Of a stretch of DNA of 64,000 nt, positions 24,682-39,600 are shown in pieces. The first letter of the stretch is position 1. Each line of letters opens with the position of its first letter. The translations under genes were made by a program, and so were the position numbers. A model generated the notes under the pieces. It worked only from the letters and a program-made list of their open reading frames with translations. It had not been told where the DNA came from and did no database searches. Origin of the DNA: Nephrocerus scutellatus (Eukaryota; Arthropoda; Insecta; Diptera; Pipunculidae); assembly GCA_947095585.1 (NCBI GenBank), contig OX352766.1:558001-622000 (forward strand), read 5' to 3'.

Positions 24682-27600
24682 GCTACAAAATATACTCATA
24701 CTGTTGGACAGTAAAAGCAGGGCTAACATAAGTTCATCGCATTGAAACACAAATTTTTTACTTTTTACACTCATGCATTTTTTGAGGTTTTTGGATCAGA
24801 AGTGGGTGCAAATTTGACAGTTTGGTCCATATATTGGTATCATTAGAAAGCTTGTATCTTAAGCTACAAAATATACTTATACTGTTTGACAGTAAAAGCA
24901 GGGCTAACATAACTTCATCGCATTGAAAAACATTTTTTACTTTTTGCACTCATGCATTTTTTGAGGTTTTTGGGTCAGAAGTGGGTGCAAATTTGACAGT
25001 TTGGTCCATATATTGGTATCATTAGAAAGCTTGTATCTTAAGCTACAAAATATACTCATACTGTTTTACAGTAAAAGCAGGGCTAACATAACTTCATCGC
25101 ATTGAAAAACATTTTTTACTTTTTGCACTCATGCATTTTTTGAGGTTTTTGGGTCAGAAGTGGGTGCAAATTTGACAGTTTGGTCCATATATTGGTATCA
25201 TTCGAAAGCTTGTATCTTAAGATACAAAATATACTCATACTGTTGGACAGTAAGGGCAAGGCTAACATAACTTCATCGCATTGAAACACATTTTTTAATT
25301 TTTGCACTCATGCATTTTTTGAGGGTTTTGGGTCAGAAGTGGGTGCAAATTTGACAGTTTGGTCCATATATTGGTAACATTAGAAAGCCTGTAACTCAGG
25401 CTACAAAATATACTTATACTGTTGGACAGTAAAAGCAAGGCTAACATAACTTCATCGCATTGAAACACATTTTTTACTTTTTGCACTCATGCATTTTTTG
25501 AGGTTTTTGGGTCAGAAGTGGGTGCAAATTTGACAGTTTGGTCCATATATTGGTATCATTAGAAAGATTGTATCTTAAGCTACAAAATATACTCATACTG
25601 TTGGACAGTAAAAGCAGGGCTAACATAAGTTCATCGCATTGAAACACAAATTTTTTACTTTTTACACTCATGCATTTTTTGAGGTTTTTGGATCAGAAGT
25701 GGGTGCAAATTTGACAGTTTGGTCCATATATTGGTATCATTAGAAAGCTTGTATCTTAAGCTACAAAATATACTTATACTGTTGGACAGTAAAAGCAAGG
25801 CTAACATAACTTCATCGCATTGAAACACATTTTTTACTTTTTACACTCATGCATTTTTTGAGGTTTTTGGGTCAGAAGTGGGTGCAAAGTTGACAGTTTG
25901 GTCCATATATTGGTATCATTAGAAAGCTTGTATCTTAAGCTACAAAATATACTCATACTGTTGGACAGTAAAAGCAGGGCTAACATAAGTTCATCGCATT
26001 GAAACACAAATTTTTTACTTTTTACACTCATGCATTTTTTGAGGTTTTTGGATCAGAAGTGGGTGCAAATTTGACAGTTTGGTCCATATATTGGTATCAT
26101 TAGAAAGCTTGTATCTTAAGCTACAAAATATACTTATACTGTTGGACAGTAAAAGCAGGGCTAACATAACTTCATCGCATTGAAACACATTTTTTACTTT
26201 TTACACTCATGCATTTTTTGAGGTTTTTGGGTCAGAAGTGGGTGCAAATTTGACAGTTTGGTCCATATATTGGTATCATTAGAAAGCTTGTATCTTAAGC
26301 TACAAAATATACTTATACTGTTGGACAGTAAAAGCAAGGCTAACATAACTTCATCGCATTGAAACACATTTTTTACTTTTTACACTCATGCATTTTTTGA
26401 GGTTTTTGGGTCAGAAGTGGGTGAAAATTTGACAGTTTGGTCCATATATTGGTATCATTAGAAAGCTTGTATCTTAAGCTACAAAATATACTTATATTGT
26501 TGGACAGTAAAAGCAAGGCTAACATAACTTCATCGCATTGAAACACATTTTTTACTTTTTACACTCATGCATTTTTTGAGGTTTTTGGGTCAGAAGTGGG
26601 TGCAAAGTTGACAGTTTGGTCCATATATTGGTATCATTAGAAAGCTTGTATCTTAAGCTACAAAATATACTCATACTGTTGGACAGTAAAAGCAGGGCTA
26701 ACATAAGTTCATCGCATTGAAACACATTTTTTACTTTTTACACTCATGCATTTTTTGAGGTTTTTGGGTCAGAAGTGGGTGCAAATTTGACAGTTTGGTC
26801 CATATATTGGTATCATTAGAAAGCTTGTATCTTAAGCTACAAAATATACTCATACTGTTGGACAGTAAAAGCAGGGCTAACATAAGTTCATCGCATTGAA
26901 ACACAAATTTTTTACTTTTTACACTCATGCATTTTTTGAGGTTTTTGGGTCAGAAGTGGGTGCAAATTTGACAGTTTGGTCCATATATTGGTATCATTAG
27001 AAAGCTTGTATCTTAAGCTACAAAATATACTTATACTGTTTGACAGTAAAAGCAGGGCTAACATAACTTCATCGCATTGAAACACATTTTTTACTTTTTA
27101 CACTCATGCATTTTTTGAGGTTTTTGGGTCAGAAGTGGGTGCAAAGTTGACAGTTTGGTCCATATATTGGTATCATTAGAAAGCTTGTATCTTAAGCTAC
27201 AAAATATACTCATACTGTTGGACAGTAAAAGCAAGGCTAACATAACTTCATCGCATTGAAACACATTTTTTACTTTTTACACTCATGCATTTTTTGAGGT
27301 TTTTGGGTCAGAAGTGGGTGCAAAGTTGACAGTTTGGTCCATATATTGGTATCATTAGAAAGCTTGTATCTTAAGCTACAAAATATACTCATACTGTTGG
27401 ACAGTAAAAGCAGGGCTAACATAAGTTCATCGCATTGAAACACAAATTTTTTACTTTTTACACTCATGCATTTTTTGAGGTTTTTGGATCAGAAGTGGGT
27501 GCAAATTTGACAGTTTGGTCCATATATTGGTATCATTAGAAAGCTTGTATCTTAAGCTACAAAATATACTTATACTGTTGGACAGTAAAAGCAAGGCTAA

Positions 27601-30600
27601 CATAACTTCATCGCATTGAAACACATTTTTTACTTTTTACACTCATGCATTTTTTGAGGTTTTTGGGTCAGAAGTGGGTGCAAAGTTGACAGTTTGGTCC
27701 ATATATTGGTATCATTAGAAAGCTTGTATCTTAAGCTACAAAATATACTCATACTGTTGGACAGTAAAAGCAGGGCTAACATAAGTTCATCGCATTGAAA
27801 CACAAATTTTTTACTTTTTACACTCATGCATTTTTTGAGGTTTTTGGATCAGAAGTGGGTGCAAATTTGACAGTTTGGTCCATATATTGGTATCATTAGA
27901 AAGCTTGTATCTTAAGCTACAAAATATACTTATACTGTTGGACAGTAAAAGCAGGGCTAACATAACTTCATCGCATTGAAACACATTTTTTACTTTTTAC
28001 ACTCATGCATTTTTTGAGGTTTTTGGGTCAGAAGTGGGTGCAAATTTGACAGTTTGGTCCATATATTGGTATCATTAGAAAGCTTGTATCTTAAGCTACA
28101 AAATATACTTATACTGTTGGACAGTAAAAGCAAGGCTAACATAACTTCATCGCATTGAAACACATTTTTTACTTTTTACACTCATGCATTTTTTGAGGTT
28201 TTTGGGTCAGAAGTGGGTGAAAATTTGACAGTTTGTTCCATATATTGGTATCGTTAGAAAGCTTGTATCTTAAGCTACAAAATATACTTATACTGTTGGA
28301 CAGTAAAAGCAGGGCTAACATAAGTTCATCGCATTGAAACACATTTTTTACTTTTTACACTCATGCATTTTTTGAGGTTTTTGGGTCAGAAGTGGGTGCA
28401 AATTTGACAGTTTGGTCCATATATTGGTATCATTAGAAAGCTTGTATCTTAAGCTACAAAATATACTCATACTGTTGGACAGTAAAAGCAGGGCTAACAT
28501 AAGTTTATCGCATTGAAACACAAATTTTTTACTTTTTACACTCATGCATTTTTTGAGGTTTTTGGATCAGAAGTGGGTGCAAATTTGATAGTTTGGTCCA
28601 TATATTGGTATCATTAGAAAGCTTGTATCTTAAGCTACAAAATATACTCATACTGTTGGACAGTAAAAGCAGGGCTAACATAAGTTCATCGCATTGAAAC
28701 ACAAATTTTTTACTTTTTACACTCATGCATTTTTTGAGGTTTTTGGGTCAGAAGTGGGTGCAAATTTGACAGTTTGGTCCATATATTGGTATCATTAGAA
28801 AGCTTGTATCTTAAGCTACAAAATATACTCATACTGTTGGACAGTAAAAGCAGGGCTAACATAAGTTCATCGCATTGAAACACAAATTTTTTACTTTTTA
28901 CACTCATGCATTTTTTGAGGTTTTTGGATCAGAAGTGGGTGCAAATTTGATAGTTTGGTCCATATATTGGTATCATTAGAAAGCTTGTATCTTAAGCTAC
29001 AAAATATACTCATACTGTTGGACAGTAAAAGCAGGGCTAACATAAGTTCATCGCATTGAAACACAAATTTTTTACTTTTTACACTCATGCATTTTTTGAG
29101 GTTTTTGGATCAGAAGTGGGTGCAAATTTGACAGTTTGGTCCATATATTGGTATCATTAGAAAGCTTGTATCTTAAGCTACAAAATATACTTATACTGTT
29201 GGACAGTAAAAGCAAGGCTAACATAACTTCATCGCATTGAAACACATTTTTTACTTTTTACACTCATGCATTTTTTGAGGTTTTTGGATCAGAAGTGGGT
29301 GCAAAGTTGACAGTTTGGTCCATATATTGGTATCATTAGAAAGCTTGTATCTTAAGCTACAAAATATGCTTATACTGTTGGACAGTAAAAGCAGGGCTAA
29401 CATAACTTCATCGCATTGAAACACATTTTTTACTTTTTACACTCATGCATTTTTTGAGGTTTTTGGGTCAGAAGTGGGTGAAAATTTGACAGTTTGGTCC
29501 ATATATTGGTATCATTAGAAAGCTTGTATCTTAAGCTACAAAATATACTTATATTGTTGGACAGTAAAAGCAAGGCTAACATAACTTCATCGCATTGAAA
29601 CACATTTTTTACTTTTTACACTCATGCATTTTTTGAGGTTTTTGGGTCAGAAGTGGGTGCAAAGTTGACAGTTTGGTCCATATATTGGTATCATTAGAAA
29701 GCTTGTATCTTAAGCTACAAAATATACTCATACTGTTGGACAGTAAAAGCAGGGCTAACATAAGTTCATCGCATTGAAACACATTTTTTACTTTTTACAC
29801 TCATGCATTTTTTGAGGTTTTTGGGTCAGAAGTGGGTGCAAATTTGACAGTTTGGTCCATATATTGGTAACATTAGAAAGCCTGTAACTCAGGCTACCAA
29901 ATATACTTATACTGTTGGACAGTAAAAGCAGGGCTAACATAACTTCATCGCATTGAAACACATTTTTTACTTTTTACACTCATGCATTTTTTGAGGTTTT
30001 TGGGTCAGAAGTGGGTGCAAAGTTGACAGTTTGGTCCATATATTGGTATCATTAGAAAGCTTGTATCTTAAGCTACAAAATATACTTATACTGTTGGACA
30101 GTAAAAGCAAGGCTAACATAACTTCATCGCATTGAAACACATTTTTTACTTTTTACACTCATGCATTTTTTGAGGTTTTTGGGTCAGAAGTGGGTGCAAA
30201 TTTGACAGTTTGGTCCATATATTGGTATCATTAGAAAGCTTGTATCTTAAGCTACAAAATATACTCATATTGTTGGACAGTAAGGGCAAGGCTAACATAA
30301 CTTCATCGCATTGCAACACATTTTTTACTTTTTGCACTCATGCATTTTTTGAGGTTTTTGGGTCAGAAGTGGGTGCAAATTTGACAGTTTGGTCCATATA
30401 TTGGTATCATTAGAAAGCTTGTATCTTAAGATACAAAATATACTTATACTGTTGGACAGTAAAAGCAGGGCTAACATAACTTCATCGCATTGAAACACAT
30501 TTTTTACTTTTTGCACTCATGCATTTTTTGAGGTTTTTGGGTCAGAAGTGGGTGCAAATTTGACAGTTTGGTCCATATATTGCTATCATTAGAAAGCTTG

Positions 30601-33600
30601 TATCTTAAGCTACAAAATATACTTATACTGTTTGACAGTAAAAGCAGGGCTAACATAACTTCATCGCATTGAAACACATTTTTTACTTTTTACACTCATG
30701 CATTTTTTGAGGTTTTTGGATCAGAAGTGGGTGCAAATTTGACAGTTTGGTCCATATATTGGTAACATTAGAAAGCCTGTAACTCAGGCTACAAAATATA
30801 CTCATATTGTTGGACAGTAAAAGCAAGGCTAACATAACTTCATCGCATTGAAACACATTTTTTACTTTTTACACTCATGCATTTTTTGAGGTTTTTGGGT
30901 CAGAAGTGGGTGCAAATTTGACAGTTTGGTCCATATATTGGTAACATTAGAAAGCCTGTAACTCAGGCTACAAAATATACTTATACTGTTGGACAGTAAA
31001 AGCAGGGCTAACATAACTTCATCGCATTGAAACACATTTTTTACTTTTTACACTCATGCATTTTTTGAGGTTTTTGGGTCAGAAGTGGGTGCAAATTTGA
31101 CAGTTTGGTCCATATATTGGTAACATTAGAAAGCCTGTAACTCAGGCTACAAAATATACTTATACTGTTGGACAGTAAAAGCAGGGCTAACATAACTTCA
31201 TCGCATTGAAACACATTTTTTACTTTTTACACTCATGCATTTTTTGAGGTTTTTGGATCAGAAGTGGGTGCAAATTTGACAGTTTGGTCCATATATTGGT
31301 AACATTAGAAAGCCTGTAACTCAGGCTACAAAATATACTTATACTGTTTGACAGTAAAAGCAGGGCTAACATAACTTCATCGCATTGAAACACATTTTTT
31401 ACTTTTTACACTCATGCATTTTTTGAGGTTTTTGGATCAGAAGTGGGTGCAAATTTGACAGTTTGGTCCATATATTGGTAACATTAGAAAGCCTATAACT
31501 CAGGCTACAAAATATACTCATATTGTTGGACAGTAAAAGCAAGGCTAACATAACTTCATCGCATTGAAACACATTTTTTACTTTTTACACTCATGCATTT
31601 TTTGAGGTTTTTGGGTCAGAAGTGGGTGCAAATTTGACAGTTTGGTCCATATATAGGTATCATTAGAAAGCTTGTATCTTAAGCTACAAAATATACTTAT
31701 ACTGTTGGACAGTAAAAGCAGGGCTAACATAACTTCATCGCATTTAAACACATTTTTTACTTTTTGCACTCATGCATTTTTTGAGGTTTTTGGGTCAGAA
31801 GTGGGTGCAAATTTGACAGTTTGGTCCATATATTGGTATCGTTAGAAAGCTTGTATCTTAAGCTACAAAATATACTTATACTGTTGGACAGTTAAAGCAG
31901 GGCTAACATAACTTCATCGCATTGAATCACATTTTTTACTTTTTGCACTCATGCATTTTTTGAGGTTTTTGGGTCAGAAGTGGGTGCAAATTTGACAGTT
32001 TGGTCCATATATTGGTATCATTAGAAAGCTTGTATCTTAAGCTACAAAATATACTCATATTGTTGGACAGTAAGGGCAAGGCTAACATAACTTCATCGCA
32101 TTGAAACACATTTTTTACTTTTTGCACTCATGCATTTTTTGAGGTTTTTGGGTCAGAAGTGGGTGCAAATTTGACAGTTTGGTCCATATATTGGTATCAT
32201 TAGAAAGCTTGTATCTTAAGCTACAAAATATACTTATACTGTTGGACAGTAAAAGCAGGGCTAACATAACTTCATCGCATTGAAACACATTTTTTACTTT
32301 TTACACTCATGCATTTTTTAAGGTTTTTGGGTCAGAAGTGGGTGCAAATTTGACAGTTTGGTCCATATATTGGTATCATTAGAAAGCTTGTATCTTAAGC
32401 TACAAAATATACTTATACTGTTGGACAGTAAAAGCAAGGCTAACATAACTTCATCGCATTGAAACACATTTTTTACTTTTTACACTCATGCATTTTTTGA
32501 GGTTTTTGGGTCAGAAGTGGGTGCAAATTTGACAGTTTGGTCCATATATTGGTATCATTAGAAAGCTTGTATCTTAAGCTACAAAATATACTCATATTGT
32601 TGGACAGTAAGGGCAAGGCTAACATAACTTCATCGCATTGAAACACATTTTTTACTTTTTGCACTCATGCATTTTTTGAGGTTTTTGGGTCAGAAGTGGG
32701 TGCAAATTTGACAGTTTGGTCCATATATTGGTATCATTAGAAAGCTTGTATCTTAAGCTACAAAATATACTTATACTGTTGGACAGTAAAAGCAAGGCTA
32801 ACATAACTTCATCGCATTGAAACACATTTTTTACTTTTTACACTCATGCATTTTTTGAGGTTTTTGGGTCAGAAGTGGGTGAAAATTTGACAGTTTGGTC
32901 CATATATTGGTATCATTAGAAAGCTTGTATCTTAAGCTACAAAATATACTTATACTGTTGGACAGTAAAAGCAGGGCTAACATAACTTCATCGCATTGAA
33001 ACACATTTTTTACTTTTTGCACTCATGCATTTTTTGAGGTTTTTGGGTCAGAAGTGGGTGCAAATTTGACAGTTTGGTCCATATATTGCTATCATTAGAA
33101 AGCTTGTATCTTAAGCTACAAAATATACTTATACTGTTTGACAGTAAAAGCAGGGCTAACATAACTTCATCGCATTGAAACACATTTTTTACTTTTTACA
33201 CTCATGCATTTTTTGAGGTTTTTGGATCAGAAGTGGGTGCAAATTTGACAGTTTGGTCCATATATTGGTAACATTAGAAAGCCTGTAACTCAGGCTACAA
33301 AATATACTCATATTGTTGGACAGTAAAAGCAAGGCTAACATAACTTCATCGCATTGAAACACATTTTTTACTTTTTACACTCATGCATTTTTTGAGGTTT
33401 TTGGGTCAGAAGTGGGTGCAAATTTGATAGTTTGGTCCATATATTGGTAACATTAGAAAGCCTGTAACTCAGGCTACAAAATACACTTATACTGTTGGAC
33501 AGTAAAAGCAGGGCTAACATAACTTCATCGCATTGAAACACATTTTTTACTTTTTACACTCATGCATTTTTTGATGTTTTTGGGTCAGAAGTGGGTGCAA

Positions 33601-36600
33601 ATTTGACAGTTTGGTCCATATATTGGTAACATTAGAAAGCCTGTAACTCAGGCTACAAAATATACTTATACTGTTTGACAGTAAAAGCAGGGCTAACATA
33701 ACTTCATCGCATTGAAACACATTTTTTACTTTTTACACGCATGCATTTTTTGAGGTTTTTGGATCAGAAGTGGGTGCAAATTTGACAGTTTGGTCCATAT
33801 ATTGGTAACATTAGAAAGCCTGTAACTCAGGCTACAAAATATACTCATATTGTTGGACAGTAAAAGCAAGGCTAACATAACTTCATCGCATTGAAACACA
33901 TTTTTTACTTTTTACACTCATGCATTTTTTGATGTTTTTGGGTCAGAAGTGGGTGCAAATTTGACAGTTTGGTCCATATATTGGTATCATTAGAAAGCTT
34001 GTATCTTAAGATACAAAATATACTTATACTGTTGGACAGTAAAAGCAGGGCTAACATAACTTCATCGCATTGAAACACATTTTTTACTTTTTGCACTCAT
34101 GCATTTTTTGAGGTTTTTGGGTCAGAAGTGGGTGCAAATTTGACAGTTTGGTCCATATATTGGTATCATTAGAAAGCTTGTATCTTAAGCTACAAAATAT
34201 ACTCATATTGTTGGACAGTAAGGGCAAGGCTAACATAACTTCATCGCATTGCAACACATTTTTTACTTTTTGCACTCATGCATTTTTTGAGGTTTTTGGG
34301 TCAGAAGTGGGTGCAAATTTGACAGTTTGGTCCATATATTGGTATCGTTAGAAAGCTTGTATCTTAAGCTACAAAATATACTTATACTGTTGGACAGTTA
34401 AAGCAGGGCTAACATAAGTTCATCGCATTGAAACACAAATTTTTTACTTTTTACACTCATGCATTTTTTGAGGTTTTTGGATCAGAAGTGGGTGCAAATT
34501 TGATAGTTTGGTCCATATATTGGTATCATTAGAAAGCTTGTATCTTAAGCTACAAAATATACTTATACTGTTGGACAGTAAAAGCAGGGCTAACATAACT
34601 TCATCGCATTGAAACACATTTTTTACTTTTTGCACTCATGCATTTTTTGAGGTTTTTGGATCAGAAGTGGGTGCAAATTTGATAGTTTGGTCCATATATT
34701 GGTATTATTAGAAAGCTTGTATCTTAAGCTACAAAATATACTCATACTGTTGGACAGTAAAAGCAGGGCTAACATAAGTTCATCGCATTGAAACACAAAT
34801 TTTTTACTTTTTACACTCATGCATTTTTTGAGGTTTTTGGATCAGAAGTGGGTGCAAATTTGACAGTTTGGTCCATATATTGGTATCATTAGAAAGCTTG
34901 TATCTTAAGCTACAAAATATACTCATACTGTTGGACAGTAAAAGCAGGGCTAACATAAGTTCATCGCATTGAAACACAAATTTTTTACTTTTTACACTCA
35001 TGCATTTTTTGAGGTTTTTGGATCAGAAGTGGGTGCAAATTTGACAGTTTGGTCCATATATTGGTATCATTAGAAAGCTTGTATCTTAAGCTACAAAATA
35101 TACTTATACTGTTTGACAGTAAAAGCAGGGCTAACATAACTTCATCGCATTGAAAAACATTTTTTACTTTTTGCACTCATGCATTTTTTGAGGTTTTTGG
35201 GTCAGAAGTGGGTGCAAATTTGACAGTTTGGTCCATATATTGGTATCATTAGAAAGCTTGTATCTTAAGCTACAAAATATACTTATACTGTTTTACAGTA
35301 AAAGCAGGGCTAACATAACTTCATCGCATTGAAAAACATTTTTTACTTTTTGCACTCATGCATTTTTTGAGGTTTTTGGGTCAGAAGTGGGTGCAAATTT
35401 GACAGTTTGGTCCATATATTGGTATCATTCGAAAGCTTGTATCTTAAGATACAAAATATACTCATACTGTTGGACAGTAAGGGCAAGGCTAACATAACTT
35501 CATCGCATTGAAACACATTTTTTAATTTTTGCACTCATGCATTTTTTGAGGGTTTTGGGTCAGAAGTGGGTGCAAATTTGACAGTTTGGTCCATATATTG
35601 GTATCATTAGAAAGCTTGTATCTTAAGCTACAAAATATTTTTATACTGTTGGACAGTAAAAGCAGGGCTAACATAACTTCATCGCATTGAAACACATTTT
35701 TTACTTTTTGCACTCATGCATTTTTTGAGGTTTTTGGGTCAGAAGTGGGTGCAAATTTGACAGTTTGGTCCATATATTGCTATCATTAGAAAGCTTGTAT
35801 CTTAAGCTACAAAATATACTTATACTGTTTGACAGTAAAAGCAGGGCTAACATAACTTCATCGCATTGAAACACATTTTTTACTTTTTACACTCATGCAT
35901 TTTTTGAGGTTTTTGGATCAGAAGTGGGTGCAAATTTGACAGTTTGGTCCATATATTGGTAACATTAGAAAGCCTGTAACTCAGGCTACAAAATATACTC
36001 ATATTGTTGGACAGTAAAAGCAAGGCTAACATAACTTCATCGCATTGAAACACATTTTTTACTTTTTACACTCATGCATTTTTTGAGGTTTTTGGGTCAG
36101 AAGTGGGTGCAAATTTGACAGTTTGGTCCATATATTGGTAACATTAGAAAGCCTGTAACTCAGGCTACAAAATACACTTATACTGTTGGACAGTAAAAGC
36201 AGGGCTAACATAACTTCATCGCATTGAAACACATTTTTTACTTTTTACACTCATGCATTTTTTGATGTTTTTGGGTCAGAAGTGGGTGCAAATTTGACAG
36301 TTTGGTCCATATATTGGTAACATTAGAAAGCCTGTAACTCAGGCTACAAAATATACTTATACTGTTTGACAGTAAAAGCAGGGCTAACATAACTTCATCG
36401 CATTGAAACACATTTTTTACTTTTTACACGCATGCATTTTTTGAGGTTTTTGGATCAGAAGTGCAAATTTGACAGTTTGGTCCATATATTGGTAACATTA
36501 GAAAGCCTGTAACTCAGGCTACAAAATATACTCATATTGTTGGACAGTAAAAGCAAGGCTAACATAACTTCATCGCATTGAAACACATTTTTTACTTTTT

Positions 36601-39600
36601 ACACATGCATTTTTTGAGGTTTTTGGGTCAGAAGTGGGTGCAAATTTGACAGTTTGGTCCATATATTGGTATCATTAGAAAGCTTGTATCTTAAGCTACA
36701 AAATATACTTATACTGTTGGACAGTAAAAGCAGGGCTAACATAACTTCATCGCATTGAAACACATTTTTTACTTTTTGCACTCATGCATTTTTTGAGGTT
36801 TTTGGGTCAGAAGTGGGTGCAAATTTGACAGTTTGGTCCATATATTGGTATCGTTAGAAAGCTTGTATCTTAAGCTACAAAATATACTTATACTGTTGGA
36901 CAGTTAAAGCAGGGCTAACATAAGTTCATCGCATTGAAACACAAATTTTTTACTTTTTACACTCATGCATTTTTTGAGGTTTTTGGATCAGAAGTGGGTG
37001 CAAATTTGATAGTTTGGTCCATATATTGGTATCATTAGAAAGCTTGTATCTTAAGCTACAAAATATACTTATACTGTTGGACAGTAAAAGCAGGGCTAAC
37101 ATAACTTCATCGCATTGAAACACATTTTTTACTTTTTGCACTCATGCATTTTTTGAGGTTTTTGGGTCAGAAGTGGGTGCAAATTTGACAGTTTGGTCCA
37201 TATATTGGTATCATTAGAAAGCTTGTATCTTAAGCTACAAAATATACTCATACTGTTGGACAGTAAAAGCAGGGCTAACATAAGTTCATCGCATTGAAAC
37301 ACAAATTTTTTACTTGTTACACTCATGCATTTTTTGAGGTTTTTGGATCAGAAGTGGGTGCAAATTTGATAGTTTGGTCCATATATTGGTATTATTAGAA
37401 AGCTTGTATCTTAAGCTACAAAATATACTCATACTGTTGGACAGTAAAAGCAGGGCTAACATAAGTTCATCGCATTGAAACACAAATTTTTTACTTTTTA
37501 CACTCATGCATTTTTTGAGGTTTTTGGATCAGAAGTGGGTGCAAATTTGACAGTTTGGTCCATATATTGGTATCATTAGAAAGCTTGTATCTTAAGCTAC
37601 AAAATATACTTATACTGTTTGACAGTAAAAGCAGGGCTAACATAACTTCATCGCATTGAAAAACATTTTTTACTTTTTGCACTCATGCATTTTTTGAGGT
37701 TTTTGGGTCAGAAGTGGGTGCAAATTTGACAGTTTGGTCCATATATTGGTATCATTAGAAAGCTTGTATCTTAAGCTACAAAATATACTTATACTGTTGG
37801 ACAGTAAAAGCAGGGCTAACATAAGTTCATCGCATTGAAACACATTTTTTACTTTTTGCACTCATGCATTTTTTGAGGTTTTTGGGTCAGAAGTGGGTGC
37901 AAATTTGACAGTTTGGTCCATATATTGGTATCATTAGAAAGCTTGTATCTTAAGCTACAAAATATACTCATACTGTTGGACAGTAAAAGCAGGGCTAACA
38001 TAAGTTCATCGCATTGAAACACAAATTTTTTACTTTTTACACTCATGCATTTTTTGAGGTTTTTGGATCAGAATTGGGTGCAAATTTGACAGTTTGGTCC
38101 ATATATTGGTATCATTAGAAAGCTTGTATCTTAAGCTACAAAATATACTTATACTGTTGGACAGTAAAAGCAGGGCTAACATAACTTCATCGCATTGAAA
38201 CACATTTTTTACTTTTTACACTCATGCATTTTTTGAGGTTTTTGGGTCAGAAGTGGGTGCAAATTTGACAGTTTGGTCCATATATTGGTATCATTAGAAA
38301 GCTTGTATCTTAAGCTACAAAATATACTTATACTGTTGGACAGTAAAAGCAGGGCTAACATAAGTTCATCGCATTGAAACACATTTTTTACTTTTTGCAC
38401 TCATGCATTTTTTGAGGTTTTTGGGTCAGAAGTGGGTGCAAATTTGACAGTTTGGTCCATATATTGGTATCATTAGAAAGCTTGTATCTTAAGCTACAAA
38501 ATATACTCATACTGTTGGACAGTAAAAGCAGGGCTAACATAAGTTCATCGCATTGAAACACAAATTTTTTACTTTTTACACTCATGCATTTTTTGAGGTT
38601 TTTGGATCAGAAGTGGGTGCAAATTTGACAGTTTGGTCCATATATTGGTATCATTAGAAAGCTTGTATCTTAAGCTACAAAATATACTCATACTGTTGGA
38701 CAGTAAAAGCAGGGCTAACATAAGTTCATCGCATTGAAACACAAATTTTTTACTTTTTACACTCATGCATTTTTTGAGGTTTTTGGATCAGAAGTGGGTG
38801 CAAATTTGACAGTTTGGTCCATATATTGGTATCATTAGAAAGCTTGTATCTTAAGCTACAAAATATACTTATACTGTTTGACAGTAAAAGCAGGGCTAAC
38901 ATAACTTCATCGCATTGAAAAACATTTTTTACTTTTTGCACTCATGCATTTTTTGAGGTTTTTGGGTCAGAAGTGGGTGCAAATTTGACAGTTTGGTCCA
39001 TATATTGGTATCATTAGAAAGCTTGTATCTTAAGCTACAAAATATACTCATACTGTTGGACAGTAAAAGCAGGGCTAACATAAGTTCATCGCATTGAAAC
39101 ACAAATTTTTTACTTTTTACACTCATGCATTTTTTGAGGTTTTTGGATCAGAAGTGGGTGCAAATTTGACAGTTTGGTCCATATATTGGTATCATTAGAA
39201 AGCTTGTATCTTAAGCTACAAAATATACTCATACTGTTGGACAGTAAAAGCAGGGCTAACATAAGTTCATCGCATTGAAACACAAATTTTTTACTTTTTA
39301 CACTCATGCATTTTTTGAGGTTTTTGGATTAGAAGTGGGTGCAAATTTGACAGTTTGGTCCATATATTGGTATCATTAGAAAGCTTGTATCTTAAGCTAC
39401 AAAATATACTCATACTGTTGGACAGTAAAAGCAGGGCTAACATAAGTTCATCGCATTGAAACACAAATTTTTTACTTTTTACACTCATGCATTTTTTGAG
39501 GTTTTTGGATCAGAAGTGGGTGCAAATTTGACAGTTTGGTCCATATATTGGTATCATTAGAAAGCTTGTATCTTAAGCTACAAAATATACTCATACTGTT

